Shown in pieces: positions 46,884-57,381 of a DNA stretch of 64,000 nt. How positions within the stretch are numbered: position 1 is the first letter of the stretch; each line of letters starts with the position of its first letter. Both the position numbers and the translations under genes were made by a program. This DNA is from Sarcocystis neurona (Eukaryota; Apicomplexa; Conoidasida; Eucoccidiorida; Sarcocystidae). Under the pieces are notes generated by a model, which was given only the letters and a program-made list of their open reading frames with translations, searched no databases and was not told where the DNA came from. Where the stretch lies: NCBI GenBank assembly GCA_000727475.1, contig KL647297.1, positions 2,561,577 through 2,625,576 of the forward strand. Direction: 5' to 3'.

Positions 46884-47105
46884 TACAACACACACATATA
46901 TATATATATGTATGAGAGAGAGAGAGACACTCACACACACACACATACATATACATATACATATATATACATATAGAGAGAGAGACACACACACATATTC
47001 ACCTATACATATATATATATATATAAAGGGAGACAGAGCGACACACACATACATACATATACATACATATATATATAGACAGAGAGAGAGACACACACAC
47101 ATACC

Positions 47106-47136
<31 letters not shown>

Positions 47137-49032
47137 CGACACACACACACACACACACACATACCTATACATATATATATATATGGAGAGAGAGAGACAC
47201 ACACACACCCACTTATATATATATATATGTAAATAGAGAGAAGCACACCATAGTAGCGTGTGTGTTGGCTTGCTTTTGTTACAAGTTGTAAACAGCCAGA
47301 TACGTATTTGTGTAGCCCATTTCTACGTGGAAGAAAGGAAGAGGACCTCCTCGTACATCATTCCTGCATCCCCACCCACACGCCTCCACCAGCACGCCTC
47401 CACTCACGTCTCTTCCTCCCTTCCGGCTTCTCCCTTCTTTCTCTTTCTCGCTTGCACTTCCTTGGCAGATTTACCTTGAAGAGTTCTTCTACTTCTTTCG
47501 GGGTTGTCCACAGCGACTTCTTCGTGTAGCTGTTGTACCAGTACTCCGTCCCCTCGGCCGTCGCGTACCGCGTCCACCCGAGTTTGTAGTAGATCTTCCT
47601 CTCTTCCGGAGTCATCATAGTCTCAGGCTTCTCCCACTGACTTTCCTGGGTCTGTGTGTGCAGCAGCAGGCAAGCAGCATCTCGAAGAAAGAGACGCAGA
47701 TACAGCAGAAGAAGGGCCAGACGCTGCAGCAGCAGCTGCAGCAGGAGCAGGAGCAGTCACAGCAGCAGCAGGGACGTCACACCCGCGCAAAACCCCCCCC
47801 AACGCGGCAGCAGCAGGACACGGCTGTACCTCCTCAACAACAGCACGCGACCCCCAGCACCACCAGCAGCGCCAGCAGCAGCAGAGGCGAGTCTTTGAGC
47901 GGCAGCAGCGGCAGCAAAGCCACATGACTCGCGTCCGAGTCCTCGGCCCGCCCCGTGCAGCACAGCAGCAATGCCGCCAACAGCCGCAGCAGCAGCACCA
48001 GCAGCGGCTCGTCGCAGCACAACGGCACAAGCCGCAGACACACACACACACACACACGGAGCAGATTCTCTACTTGCCACTTCCTCTTCTTATTCCTCTT
48101 CTGCTCTTTCTCAAGCAGTTCCCCAGTCGCTGTGTGTGTGCGTGCGGCAGCAGCAGCACGCTGCGGTGGAGTGCTTCAGCAAACGCGCATCTACATTCTC
48201 TGAGAGTGACAGCAGTAGCAGCAGCAGCAGGCGAGACGCCCCTGACTGACACACGCAGAAAACAGCAGCAGGTGACGCGACACGTTATAGCGGCGGCAGC
48301 AGGAGCAACAGCACCAGCAGGAGTAGCAGCACGAAAAAGAACAACTAGTCAAAGAGGAAAACATCAAGCGCACAAAGCAGCAGCAGAAGCAGCAGGAAGA
48401 GGACGACGAATATGAAGAACACGGTCAAAGAGAATACCCAGCAAGCGCACCAAGATGAAGAACAAGAAGCAGCAGAAGCAAGGGATGTCTCTGTACAGTA
48501 GAAGCCTGTGAACTTTTTCTGTACGTACTTTTGTATTGTAATAATACTTTCTGCCATCTTTCCCAACATGTTCGGTCCATCCGTCGGCAGTGGGCTGGTT
48601 GGCCTGTCGGCCGCTGGCGTCGGCAGCAGGTTGTTGCAGAGCTGCGGCGCCGCCAGCTGCTGCAGCAGCAGCGGCAGGAAAGGCTGCGGCTGCTGCAGGA
48701 GGAGGAGCAGCCCCAGGCGGGAAGTGGACAGCAGCAGCAGCAGCGGCAGCAGCAGCAGCTGCGGCGGCAGCCGGTCCTATCAGACCCGCAGGGGGGAAAG
48801 CCAGAGTGGCAGCTGGACCCCTCGCGGCAGACGAGGCAGCAGCAGCGTTCAAAACAGCAGGTGCTGCAGCTCCTGGTGGCAGCACGGCAGGCGCGAGCTG
48901 CGAAAGAGCAGCAGCAGGAGCGAACGCTGCGGGGAAAGGAGCAGCAGGCAGCGGAGGATGAGCCAACGGTGCGGCAGCAGCTGCACCAGCAGCTCCCGCC
49001 GGTGCTCCTGCAGCAACAGGATTCAACAACAT
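34618..49032 (-). CDS. PRP40: PRP40-type pre-mRNA processing factor (WW and FF domains), ten exons
   Basis: U1 snRNP-associated splicing factor; in the family, WW domains bind Pro-rich branch-point proteins and FF domains bind U1 partners, helping to pair the two ends of an intron. Exons in transcript order: 48529-49032, 47475-47651, 45289-45357, 43746-43934, 42955-43019, 40280-40477, 38871-38942, 37128-37255, 36304-36526, 34618-35386. Every junction is GT-AG and in phase; total about 795 residues. The N-terminus is Ala/Pro-rich. WW1 is split by intron 1 (DGWTEHVGKDGRKYYYNTK then TQESQWEKPE). WW2 reads GWTRYATAEGTEYWYN, then SYTKKSLWTTPKE. FF repeats cover INWENAVKLLEGDKRWESF, WWDWLIEQERDDAFQDFMED, YSEDRKRRRHALFRRERKR and TWVEFVKNAADDSRYCDM. 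LNAKLAFESLVRRVRE precedes an Arg/Ser-rich tail. The first acceptor choice in exons 5 and 10 is the weakest point; an extra short exon between 36304 and 35386 is possible. Confidence 0.92.
37440..38100. repeat. CAG-rich block (sense CTG) in PRP40 intron
   Basis: Dense + strand CAG within the intron between the exons at 38871-38942 and 37128-37255. Long frames on either strand here are repeat by-products. Confidence 0.7.
40179..40190. promoter_or_regulatory. palindrome copy 1: GTGTACGTACAC
   Basis: 12-bp core of the recurrent palindrome, in a PRP40 intron, 99 bp downstream of exon 6 in the gene's direction. Function unknown. Confidence 0.6.
40204..40217. promoter_or_regulatory. palindrome copy 2: GGTGTACGTACACC
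   Basis: Full 14-bp palindrome, 13 bp from copy 1 and followed by a half site GGTGTACG at 40221. The pair suggests a tandem arrangement. Confidence 0.65.
40989..41160. repeat. two-copy direct repeat around TTATTGGCGTCTG in PRP40 intron
   Basis: The segment starting TATTGGCGTCTGCGTGTAT near 40989 recurs near 41101 with TATTGGCGTCTGTGTGTAT, followed in both by related GTACA-GATAAAC-CGTACATACGTAT sequence: an imperfect duplication of about 110 bp. Confidence 0.7.
42280..42954. repeat. purine tract with 30-bp GAA/GAG/CAG units in PRP40 intron
   Basis: About 420 bp of units like GAGGTGAAGGAAGAGCAGCA plus GAACGAAGAG, then looser GAA/GAG sequence. On the + strand it reads VKEEQQNEE and GETEEGE strings after an in-frame stop at about 42332; on the - strand, Leu/Phe/Ser/Pro. 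The sense strand of the surrounding gene is the pyrimidine strand. I treat it as intronic repeat, not a gene. Confidence 0.8.
43717..43730. promoter_or_regulatory. palindrome copy 3: GGTGTACGTACACC
   Basis: Full 14-bp palindrome, in a PRP40 intron, starting 15 bp downstream of the donor of the exon 43746-43934. Confidence 0.65.
45640..47245. repeat. TA/TG/GAGA repeats with ~100-bp tandem units in PRP40 intron 2
   Basis: 45720-46050 holds about three imperfect units with GGGCAT and CATATGTACACATGT-like parts. 46400-46800 holds three to four units, each a GAGAGAGA run, then TACACGCCA-like and AGCTTG-like sequence, then ACTTTCTCTACA-like sequence and TATA tract. 46800-47245 is GAGA/CACA/TATA microsatellite. 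Confidence 0.75.
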
Positions 49033-50420
49033 CCTTGCAAGCAGGGGAACAGCAACAAATCAAGACGCATGCAAGGCAGCAGCGGCATACTTATGCTGCC
49101 GCTTCAAACTTCTCCTCCTCCTATTTCTCTTCTTCGCCAGGAATGGCTGCTTTGAGTATCTTCTCTCTCTGCAAAACACTTCTCGTGCTCCTGCTGCTGC
49201 TGCTCCTCAGAGGGAAAACTCTTCTGCTGCTGCTCCTGCAGTCGATTTCACTGCTAGGGAAGATACGGTACTGGTGTTACGTCTGCTGCTGCCGCCGCTT
49301 CTCCTCCGTACGCTGCTGCTGCTGCGACGTGCATCCTGCAGCAGCCACAGCTGCAGGCGACTACCGAAAGAGGCTACACTGAACTGAAGTAGTGCAGGAG
49401 GGGGCAGGAAAGCGTTTTGCCCTCCTTGGCCACAGACACACAGCAGTCGACTACCACCACCACCACACGTGCGGAAGGAGGAGGAGGAGCAGACGCAGCA
49501 GCCCGAGTCGCAGCAGCGCAGGAAAAGAAGCAGCAACAGCAGGTCTGCTGCAGCGTCAGCAGCAGCAACAGCAGGTCTGCTGCAGCGTCAGCAGCAGCAG
49601 CCGCAGCAAAGACCACGAGAAGGTGGGAGGGAGCGCAGCAGAGGCACGGGTCCCGGCAAGGCAGGGCAAACAATTGCAAGCCTCCGCAAGAACGGCGGCG
49701 CGCATAGGATATAGGGCACACACAAAACTTTCAGGTGTACGTACACCGGAGACCGTATCCCACGAAGACCTGATATTCCTCTGAGACGGACGGCATGTGC
49801 CGCTTCGGGTCTTCTTCCTTTTCTACGTATGTAGAAAGGGGCACAAATGTGCACACAGATGAGGACGGCATTGCACAGCACCACGTGTAGGAGGGCGTAT
49901 TTACGGTCGTACACCACGCAGAAAATCCTCTATTTAAAAAGAGCCAAGAGAACTACACAAGACTTGGACGGATATACATGACCACACATGTATATACAGA
50001 CAGAAAGAGACTTGTAACATGCGTATATATTTGTCGCATTCTCAGTGTGTCTCTCTGCATATATATATATATATATATATATATGGTAGGATACATATGG
50101 AGGTCCGGAATGTGTTATAAACTTTTTTGTTGCGAAGGATATCTACATCGGTTCTCCTGAGAGAATTTAAAGGGAACTTCACACTCAAAATTCAAGTGCA
50201 CCTTAACGGAGACAGATAGCTACACATATATAGAGAGAGGCAGAAGGAGACGTATATATATACATATATATTTCTGCGTGAGTTACTAGCTGTGGGCCAG
50301 GAGGCGGCGCAGTCGCAAGTGCTGCGGTCGCGTGCTGCGCGTTCCTGAGTCAGTCCCCGAGAAGGAGGCACTGCAGAGAGAAAAGCCGGAAGAAGCGAAC
50401 AGCAGCAGCTGCTGCTGCAG
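49033..50420. other. divergent spacer, PRP40 promoter side
   Basis: Upstream region for PRP40 (-) and the Q-rich gene (+). Contains CTG-rich 49180-49340, a duplicated CAG/CAGGTCTGCTGCAGCGTCAG unit at 49530-49600, palindrome copy 4 and a TA tract at 50060-50085. No promoter motif that I can name. Confidence 0.5.
49734..49747. promoter_or_regulatory. palindrome copy 4: GGTGTACGTACACC
   Basis: Full 14-bp palindrome, extended by GG on one side, about 700 bp upstream of the PRP40 start in the spacer shared with the divergent Q-rich gene. Confidence 0.65.
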
Positions 50421-53400
50421 CGGTGAGGCTGCTGCCAGAGTTCTGTGGGAGCACCAAGGAAGAGCAGCAAATAAGTGACGAGCCCCACATGAAAGGCGTG
50501 CTGCCGCTTGATCTGCTGCTGCTGTTTGTTCTGCTCCTGCTGCTGCTTGATCTACTTGCGCTGCTGCTGGAACATCCGGTGGAACGCAGTGGCTTGCTGT
50601 TGCAGTGGTGGCTTGCTGTTGCAGTGGTGGCTTGCTGTTGCAGTGGTGGCTTGCTGTTGCAGTGGTGGCTTGCTGTTGCAGTGGTGGCTTGCTGTTGCAG
50701 TGTCTTGCCACTGTCACCGCGGTTGAGCGTCCCGGGGAGCTCCCTGCAGCAGTTGTCTTTCTTTCCTCTGCCGACCACGGCAGCAGCAGCAGCAGAACTG
50801 GCTGCGACGGCGCAGCGGCAGAGGCGAGGCAGCGGACTGCAACACTGGCAGCAGGAGCAGCGGCAACAGCAGCAACAAGCGCGGCAACACCGGCAGCATG
50901 AAGTGAGGCCGCAGTTCCTGCAGAAGAAGATTCAGGAGAATGGAGAGCAGCAGCAGGAGAGCACTGCGGTCAACAGAGCGGCGGGCAACGTACAGCACCA
51001 AGCAGCTGCTGCAGGCGATGCTGGAGATGGAGCAGCAGCAGAAGCGGCACATATATAGAGTAGCAGAAAATGTACACGTGGCGGCCCGTGCCGCACTCGA
51101 GGTAACTGCAAAAAGTAGGAAACTCCTTGGACACGCACGAAGAAAAAGGAGGATCGCCAACGGCACACGTTTATGGCACAGGCGTCCCTCTTTAGTGCGG
51201 TACGCTGCTGCTGAGAAAGTTGTGCACGAGAGGCGGGAGATCCTTGAGATGGCGGCAGGGGCTGCTACTGCCTTGGGAGAAAACGAGACATAACAAAAAA
51301 AGACGGTGACGCGCAACGCAGAAAGGACAGAAGGAGAAAAAAGAAAACAGAGAGAGCAGGCCCCCGCGCTTCTTTGTCGGCTCGTGTGCTGCGGAGCAGG
51401 AGCACGAAGAGAGTAGTATACTACCTTTGCTACTTCACACCACATGCAACCTACCTCACACTCGTGCTGCCGCACTGCTGTCTGGACCACCGCCGCTGCA
51501 GGTGTGGCCCATGCTGCTGCTGCAGCTGCCGCCCTGGCCACTCCCGTGCTGCGCCGTTGCGCTGCTGCTGCTGTTGTTGCGCCGGCGTGGGCCGGAGCGG
51601 CTTGCGCGGTGGCCCCTGCTGCGGCTCCTCGCGCTACTGCTGCCGTTGCAGGCGCCGCTGTCACACTACACTCGAACCATGCGCCCAGCCACCGAAGAGG
51701 CTGGAGGACGAACAGCCCCATAGAGAGCAGCCGCCGCAGCAGGAGGGCAAGCAAGCAGCTGGAGCAGGTAGGAGTGCCATTGGCCGCAGTAGCTGCAGCA
51801 GTGGCGACAACAGCAGTCGCACCAACAGCAGCAGGAGCACCACCAGCAGCAGCAACAACAGTAGAAGACGCAATTACTGAGCTCGAGCAGCAACAGACAA
51901 AGAGCCACGGGCCGCAGCCCCTGGTGCACATGACGGGCTACCCAGAGGAGGTGCCGCAGCAGCTGATGCACCAGCAGCAGTTGTTGCTGCAGCAGACGGA
52001 GCCTCGCTGCACGTCAGACTAGGACAAGACACAGACCAACCTACCCAGAGAGCCGAGCAGCAGCCGCAGTCGCGTGACTTTCACTACGGAAGCAGCAGAG
52101 ATAACGAAAGGGGCAAGAGACAGCAGCAACAGAAGCAGCACCAGCTGTAAGAGTGTATCCTCATTCCTCAGTATCAGCAGCAACACAACACCCGGGAAGA
52201 AGAGGTATGGCCCTATTTCAACAGCGGGAGGCTGCTCGTGAAGCAGAAGGGCTCAGCGAAGCGACGGCGGCTCCTTCGATCTCAGCAGGAGCCACTTGCC
52301 GCTGCACGTGCACGTTGAGGGGAAGGATCCGCCAGAGCTGATGCTGCCCGCTGTAAAAAGACGAGTTGCTGCTGCCCTGCCAACAGGGAGGAGTTACGCG
52401 AGAGCGGCAGCACACGAGCAAGCAGCGTGGGCCTTCCCTTTGCCGGCGCACCGGCGGGCGCCAGTGGCACGTGCCGCTGCAAACTTATCAGCAGGCGGTG
52501 CAACACACAGCAGAAGAGCTGCTTGTTGCAGAGGCACGCTCATCCTCAGCAGCCGTGCAGCAAGAGCACGGCTCAACAACATCTACAGGCGCCAAGAAAG
52601 GTATTTTAAACAACCAAGTATAACAGATGCAGATGGTGCTTCGTCGTAAAGCAGCATCTTCAACAAATTCGTCGCAGCTGGTTTCGTACGTACGCACAGC
52701 TGCAGCGAGGGCTACTGTCTCATGAAGAAGCATCTGCGACCGCGGCTGTCCGACGGGGACGGGCCTCTACCCCACAAGAGACACGCGCCCCACCTGTCGC
52801 AGCAAGTAGTACTGCAACAGCAGCAGCTCGGCGAAGTGGATTTGTTCAATGCGAACGCAGCAGCCGCAGATGCGCTTTCCCCCGACCCCAGCAAGCGCTT
52901 TCGAACAGAGACACATAAACTGCATGGTGAAGTAACAGGAATACGTGGGGATGCGAAGGAAGACGAAGCGGGGACACACCGTAGCAACAGCACGCTGCAC
53001 ACGGCTAAGACGCATGTCGCAGACACGTCGCTGCTGCTGATGCTTCTGCTGGCGCTGCCTAGCAGCACTGCTGATATATGCATATATATATATATATATA
53101 TGTATATACAGCTTCTGCTCCTGATGCTAAGCCGCATTGCTTATATATATATACATATATATGTACACGTGTTGCTGTTGCGCACGACGATGATGTGTGT
53201 GGTGGCCCCGTAGATGTCTGTGCTGTTCCTGCATTGGCGATTCCACCTCCCGGAGCACTTCTCGGTCTCCTGCTGCTACCATTTTGTTGCTGCTGCTGCT
53301 GGCGTTGTTGCCTGAGGCCGCTGCTGCAGTTGGCGTTGCTACTGCGTCGTGGGTGCAGAAGTTGCTTCACTGCTGCTGTTTTCCTCCTGCGTTGCTGCTG

Positions 53401-54000
53401 CTGGACGAAAAACTGCGGTGGCGCCGTGTCAGAGTGCAGTTCTTAATACTCGTGTTGCCATCTTGTTTCCCTCCTGTACGTGTCGCTGCTGACTTCCTGC
53501 AGCGCTAGGAAAGTTGCCTTCGCAACGTTCTTCGCTTCTTGCAGTTGCTGGCGCTTTCTACGAAAGTAGAAGGCGAGTGTGGCTGCTCCTAGTGCTGCTG
53601 TTTGACAGCCCGTTTAACGCGCGCGAGCAGCTTGTCTCGCGCAGGCGCGCCGGGCCGCCTTGCGCGCGTAGCTGGACAAGGCAGGGTGGAGCACCAGCAG
53701 CAGCACCTGATGCAGTACAGGCGGTCGCAGATGCAACAGCAGCAGCAGCAGCAGCGGTCGCAGCAGCGGTCGCAACACCAGGAGCAGCAGCACCAGCAGC
53801 AGCACCAGCAGCAGAACCAGCAGCAGCAACAGCAGCAGCAGGAGTCGCTGCAACAGCAGCAAGAGTTCCGGCAGCAGCAGCTGTTGCAGCGACACAGCAG
53901 CACAGCAGCAGCAGGCTATGAAGGCTACGCGAACGGGCAGTCCTCGTCCGTTTTGAGCCAGGGATCGGAACCGGACCAGCATGCAGCTCTCGACGACTAA
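50421..54000 (+). CDS. Q-rich hypothetical protein gene, fragmentary multi-exon model
   Basis: I do not recognise the protein. Coding-like + strand pieces in order: about 50940-51101 (KQLLQAMLEMEQQQKRHIYR, RVAENVHVAARAALE, donor GTAACT); about 51656-51766 (CAG-rich, donor GTAGGA); 51880-52020 (LVHMTGYPEEVPQQLMHQQQ); about 52460-52600 (WHVPLQTYQQAVQHTAEELL, donor GTATTT); about 52695-53000 (MKKHLRPRLSDGDGPLPHKR, FNANAAAADALSPDPSKRF); and a terminal exon from about 53640 to a TAA at 53998-54000. That last exon carries long Gln runs and ends YEGYANGQSSSVLSQGSEPD. Gln-rich tails are common in nuclear proteins, but no DNA-binding or other domain is visible. Exon joins are not proven; sense-CTG stretches between them behave as introns. 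The start is unknown. Confidence 0.5.
50589..50702. repeat. 19-bp minisatellite GGCTTGCTGTTGCAGTGGT
   Basis: About six near-identical head-to-tail copies. The period is not a multiple of three, so a protein frame would rotate through it, which argues for intron or 5' non-coding location. Confidence 0.92.
53720..53900. repeat. CAG/CAC/AAC triplet run, poly-Gln coding
   Basis: CAGCAGCAG with GGTCGCAG and CACCAG interruptions, in frame as Gln with Arg, Ser, His and Glu interruptions in the terminal exon of the Q-rich gene. Confidence 0.85.
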
Positions 54001-54078
54001 TTGTGGAAGACAGGCGGTGGCGGGAATACGAGCTTCTCGCATGACTTTATCTACGTCTCTTCTTCGCCGCCTCTCTCC

Positions 54079-54092
54079 GGTGTACGTACACC
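54079..54092. promoter_or_regulatory. palindrome copy 5: GGTGTACGTACACC
   Basis: Full palindrome, flanked CC on the left and CGG on the right, 79 bp downstream of the stop of the Q-rich gene. Confidence 0.65.
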
Positions 54093-55062
54093 CGGCAACG
54101 TGCAGTGCCTTGCGCTCTCGTTGCAAAGTCGCTCCTTCTCCTGCAGCTGCATGAAAAGGCTGGGTGCTGCTGGAGAGGCAATTTTTTTTTTCGTGCGTCT
54201 CTTTCGCGCGCTCGCCGCTCTCGCTGTCTTGCAATTCCTCTGCTGTCTTCCCTCGTCGTCTTGCACTAGCCACAAACGCTGCCGATCGTTGTGTTGCTGC
54301 GGCAGCAGCAGCAGCAGCTTGTTCACGTCTACTGAAGCGCTGGTGTTGCACCGGCTCCTCTCGGAGCGATGCTGCTCCTCCGCTGAAGCTGCATTTGTTG
54401 CAGCAACTTCTTTTCCTGGTCGTCTGCTGCAACCGCCTCTTCTTCTGCAGCGCTCTTGCTGCCGCCGCAGCGGCCTCGCTCCTGCTGCAGCTCCGTTCGC
54501 TGACATGTGTGCTGCTGAACGCAAGAGGACTGCAGCGGCCCGGCCCTCACCCTCGCACACGGGAAGACTCTCCCGTTGCCATAAACGGGCTGCCTAAGCG
54601 ACGCGCCAACACGAGCAGCGCTTCTGCTCCACAATGCTCCTACGCCGGCGGGGCAGACGTAGGTTACCTCCTTTTATAGGTTAAAGAGAGTTTTTTCAGT
54701 GGTCTGCACCTGCAAAAAACAGCCGTTGTGTGCAACGCACAACGGGTCAACAGCTAAAGCTGCACGCAAGTCTAAACTGCTTCTTCTGCCGTTCTTCTAA
54801 CACCCCCGCACACAGACAGCTCCACGTGGACTGCAAAAGTGCCGCGCCAACTCGACTCTTCTGTGCGGGTTTCTCGCCAAAAAGTCTACGAATAACAAAA
54901 CATGTACACCCGTGTGTGCACAAAGTAGTCTTCGTTCGAATGTCCAGGCATCGTCGAGGAAAGACTCCACTTTTGCGCCGTTTTACATCTCTATTTTACA
55001 AATGCAGATGTGCACCGACAAACAGACGTGTATACGTAAATATGCCGGATGCGTATAATTCC

Positions 55063-55075
55063 GGTGTACGTACAC
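55063..55075. promoter_or_regulatory. palindrome copy 6: GGTGTACGTACAC
   Basis: 13 of 14 positions, preceded by CC, in unassigned sequence between the Q-rich gene and the GMPPB-type gene. Confidence 0.6.
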
Positions 55076-56163
55076 TCCTCCTCCACGTCGTCGCTACGTG
55101 ACAGTCTTCTCGTTTTCGTCTCTTTTGACGTGCCCTTTCACATTTTTACACAACCTCCCGTCTCTCTTCGCATTTCTCTCTTCGGATCTGCTCCTCTTCC
55201 GTGGACCGACTTCTGCCTTCCCATCCACTTGTCCACGAATCTGCGCCTCTCTCTACAGGGGGTCCCCCCAACGACATACACATATATATGTGTATATATG
55301 GTTGCAAACCTAGACACATATATATACATCTACGTGACGTGAAGAACTTCCTTTTGTACTTCCGTATATCTTCGTCTCTAGCATTGCTGTCCTCCCAGTG
55401 GGGTCAGAAGTGGGCGTATACGAGGCGTAAATATGGAGCGCACGACTCACAGAAAAGTGTAAGCCACACACACGTATATCTTTGATTTTTTCCTGCATGC
55501 ATCTTTGTGTATATATGTCTGCCGGTGTGTGCATATGTGTACACCTGGACGACGCGGGCAGAAGAAGGATGCGCGCGCGGGTTGATAATAAATAGACGTG
55601 GGGTGGGCGGGGACGCCGGTGAACATACGGAACGCTTCGACAAGCTGCTGCTCAACTTCTGCTCGCCTCCGCTATCCCCACCCGGGACAACGGCGTCTTT
55701 TCTCGATCTTGGCCGAAAGTTAACGTCGTCGACTTTCTATAAGCACTAGCCCAAAATGTATCTACCTACCTATATATATGTATATATACGTCTATTATAT
55801 ACGCACATATATATATGTGAACGTGTGTAAATACATATATATGTGCGTGTGCTTGTGCGTGTGCATGTATGTGCTTGAATATGAGTAATCAGACATTTTC
55901 GTATACATACGTATATGCGTACACCTATAGTGTATCCATTTTTGTTTATACGTTTACAACACGTGACCGCTGTTTACGTGTGTGTATATATGTGTGAAGT
56001 GGCCTTCAGGTATATTTTATGAAGGTGGGGATGTAGTTGTATGCAGTTGTATGTTGTTCGTGTTGTATATACGAGTGCAGTCGTGCTATGATGTCCATAC
56101 GAGACGCATGCCCGGAAGAGTGCGACGCTTGTGGAGAGGCCGATATATGAAATTTTTTGACGT

Positions 56164-56862
56164 GTGTTGCTCGACCAGCTCTCGTCCAACTTCTGTACTG
56201 CGATTTTTCGTGGAAGACGCCGAGGAGACATCTTCCATGCTCACGGCTGTTCCGCTTTTGCTGCTGTGCGTCATGCTGGCCTCTCTGTCACGTGTCTCGT
56301 TAAGGCCGCTGTTTGTCCTCTGCTGCTGCTGCCTCGACAGCGCGGGGCGTGCTGCTGCTTGTCTGCCACTGCTGCTGCTTGTGGGGAAGCCGATGCTGCG
56401 TCTGCCTCTCACGTCGCTGCCGACGTCCCAGGACGGAAGATAGCAGCAGCACGACAGCAGCACCGCAGCAGCAGGACAGCAGCACCGCAGCAGCACGACA
56501 GCAGAACGGGCGCAGAGCAGCGCTCGTGCTTGCTGCAGCAAGAGCAGCAGCAGGAGATTTACTTGGCGACAAGAGCGAGTCGGGGACGCAGAGACGACCG
56601 CGGGGTTCCACCGCGGCAGCGAGTGGACGGGAGGCACTCGCTCTGGGGGGGCGCGCTGCCAGAGAAGCAGCAGCGACAGCAGCTACGCGAGAAGAAAGAG
56701 GGGGAGGAGAAGGAGGAGGTTCAAAACACTGCCTGCGGGAGGATTGAACAGCAGCAGCAGCAACAGCAGCAGCAGGCCATTACAAGCGACTTTCTCTCTG
56801 TTTCCTGTGCAGCAGGCTATATGTCTCTCCCTCTCTATACGTATGTAGGAAGGCCTATGTAA
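56164..56862 (+). other. CAG-rich open frame, possible exon
   Basis: A 232-codon frame with Gln/Ala/Arg-rich sequence (sense CAG from 56440 to 56780) and a less repetitive centre, YLATRASRGRRDDRGVPPRQ. Sense CAG is exon-like by the polarity seen in solved genes. No domain; other frames are open too. Confidence 0.3.
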
Positions 56863-57381
56863 AGGTCGGGGCTCCCATTTATATTGATGCGGGTCTATAT
56901 AGATAGGTTCATGTGCTGCCTGTGTACTTGTGTCGGTTCTCAGAATTCCTTTCTTTGTGGGGGAGAAAGAGACGCATATAATATCCACAAAGCTGCCACG
57001 ATTTCTCTTCACTTCTCCTGGTCAAGTGACAGCAGCTGCGCGCCCCCTCCTGGAAGAAGGGACTCCCCGCCTTCTACAGTGCAACAAACATATCCCATGT
57101 AAATGTCAGACGAAGACTTCCTGTCCTTCCCCATTTTTCTGCACAAGAGACGCTTTCAAGCGCGAGCGCATGCGATCACCCCTCACGCCCTACGCCGCGT
57201 AGACACACACACACACATACATACACACATATGTGTCTATAGACGGTTGCAACCCCGTTTCTTGTACAGGGAGCCCCTTGTCCACAGAATTAGAGGGGTT
57301 CTGCTCAGCAGAAAGTGAACTCTTCCTTTCCCCTATTCTTTTTCTTCATCTTCCTTCCGTCGCTGCGTCTTCGAGAAGACG
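56863..57381. other. 5' flank of the GMPPB-type gene
   Basis: No gene. A CACACA/TA run lies at 57205-57235. The last 60 bases before the ATG are strongly pyrimidine-rich (CTTCCTTTCCCC...TTTTTCTTC), typical of a transcription start or untranslated leader in these parasites, though no element can be named. Confidence 0.5.

Larger units (their letters stand above)
54001..56163. other. spacer with unresolved coding-like segment
   Basis: 54050-54660 is open in more than one frame on the - strand (for example FVASARRRGKTAEELQDSES) and has TATAAAAGG at about 54668-54676 read on the - strand, so a small - strand gene is possible but no domain or start is convincing. 54680-55760 has no supported gene. 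55760-55960 is TA/TATG microsatellite. Confidence 0.4.

Noticed and set aside
48531..49382. 283-codon Gln-rich + strand frame over the PRP40 start
   Set aside because: The - strand there encodes the Ala/Pro-rich N-terminus and WW1, which joins in phase to exon 2. The + frame is its antisense shadow.
50714..51931. 405-codon open frame on the - strand
   Set aside because: It lies antisense to protein-like + strand pieces with good donors. Its Leu/Ala/Cys-rich content comes from reading CAG repeats in reverse.
54329..54634. - strand gene with TATAAAAGG upstream
   Set aside because: Several overlapping frames are equally open, there is no domain or clear start, and a single TATA-like word is weak in a genome where TATA promoters are not the rule. 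Left as unresolved.
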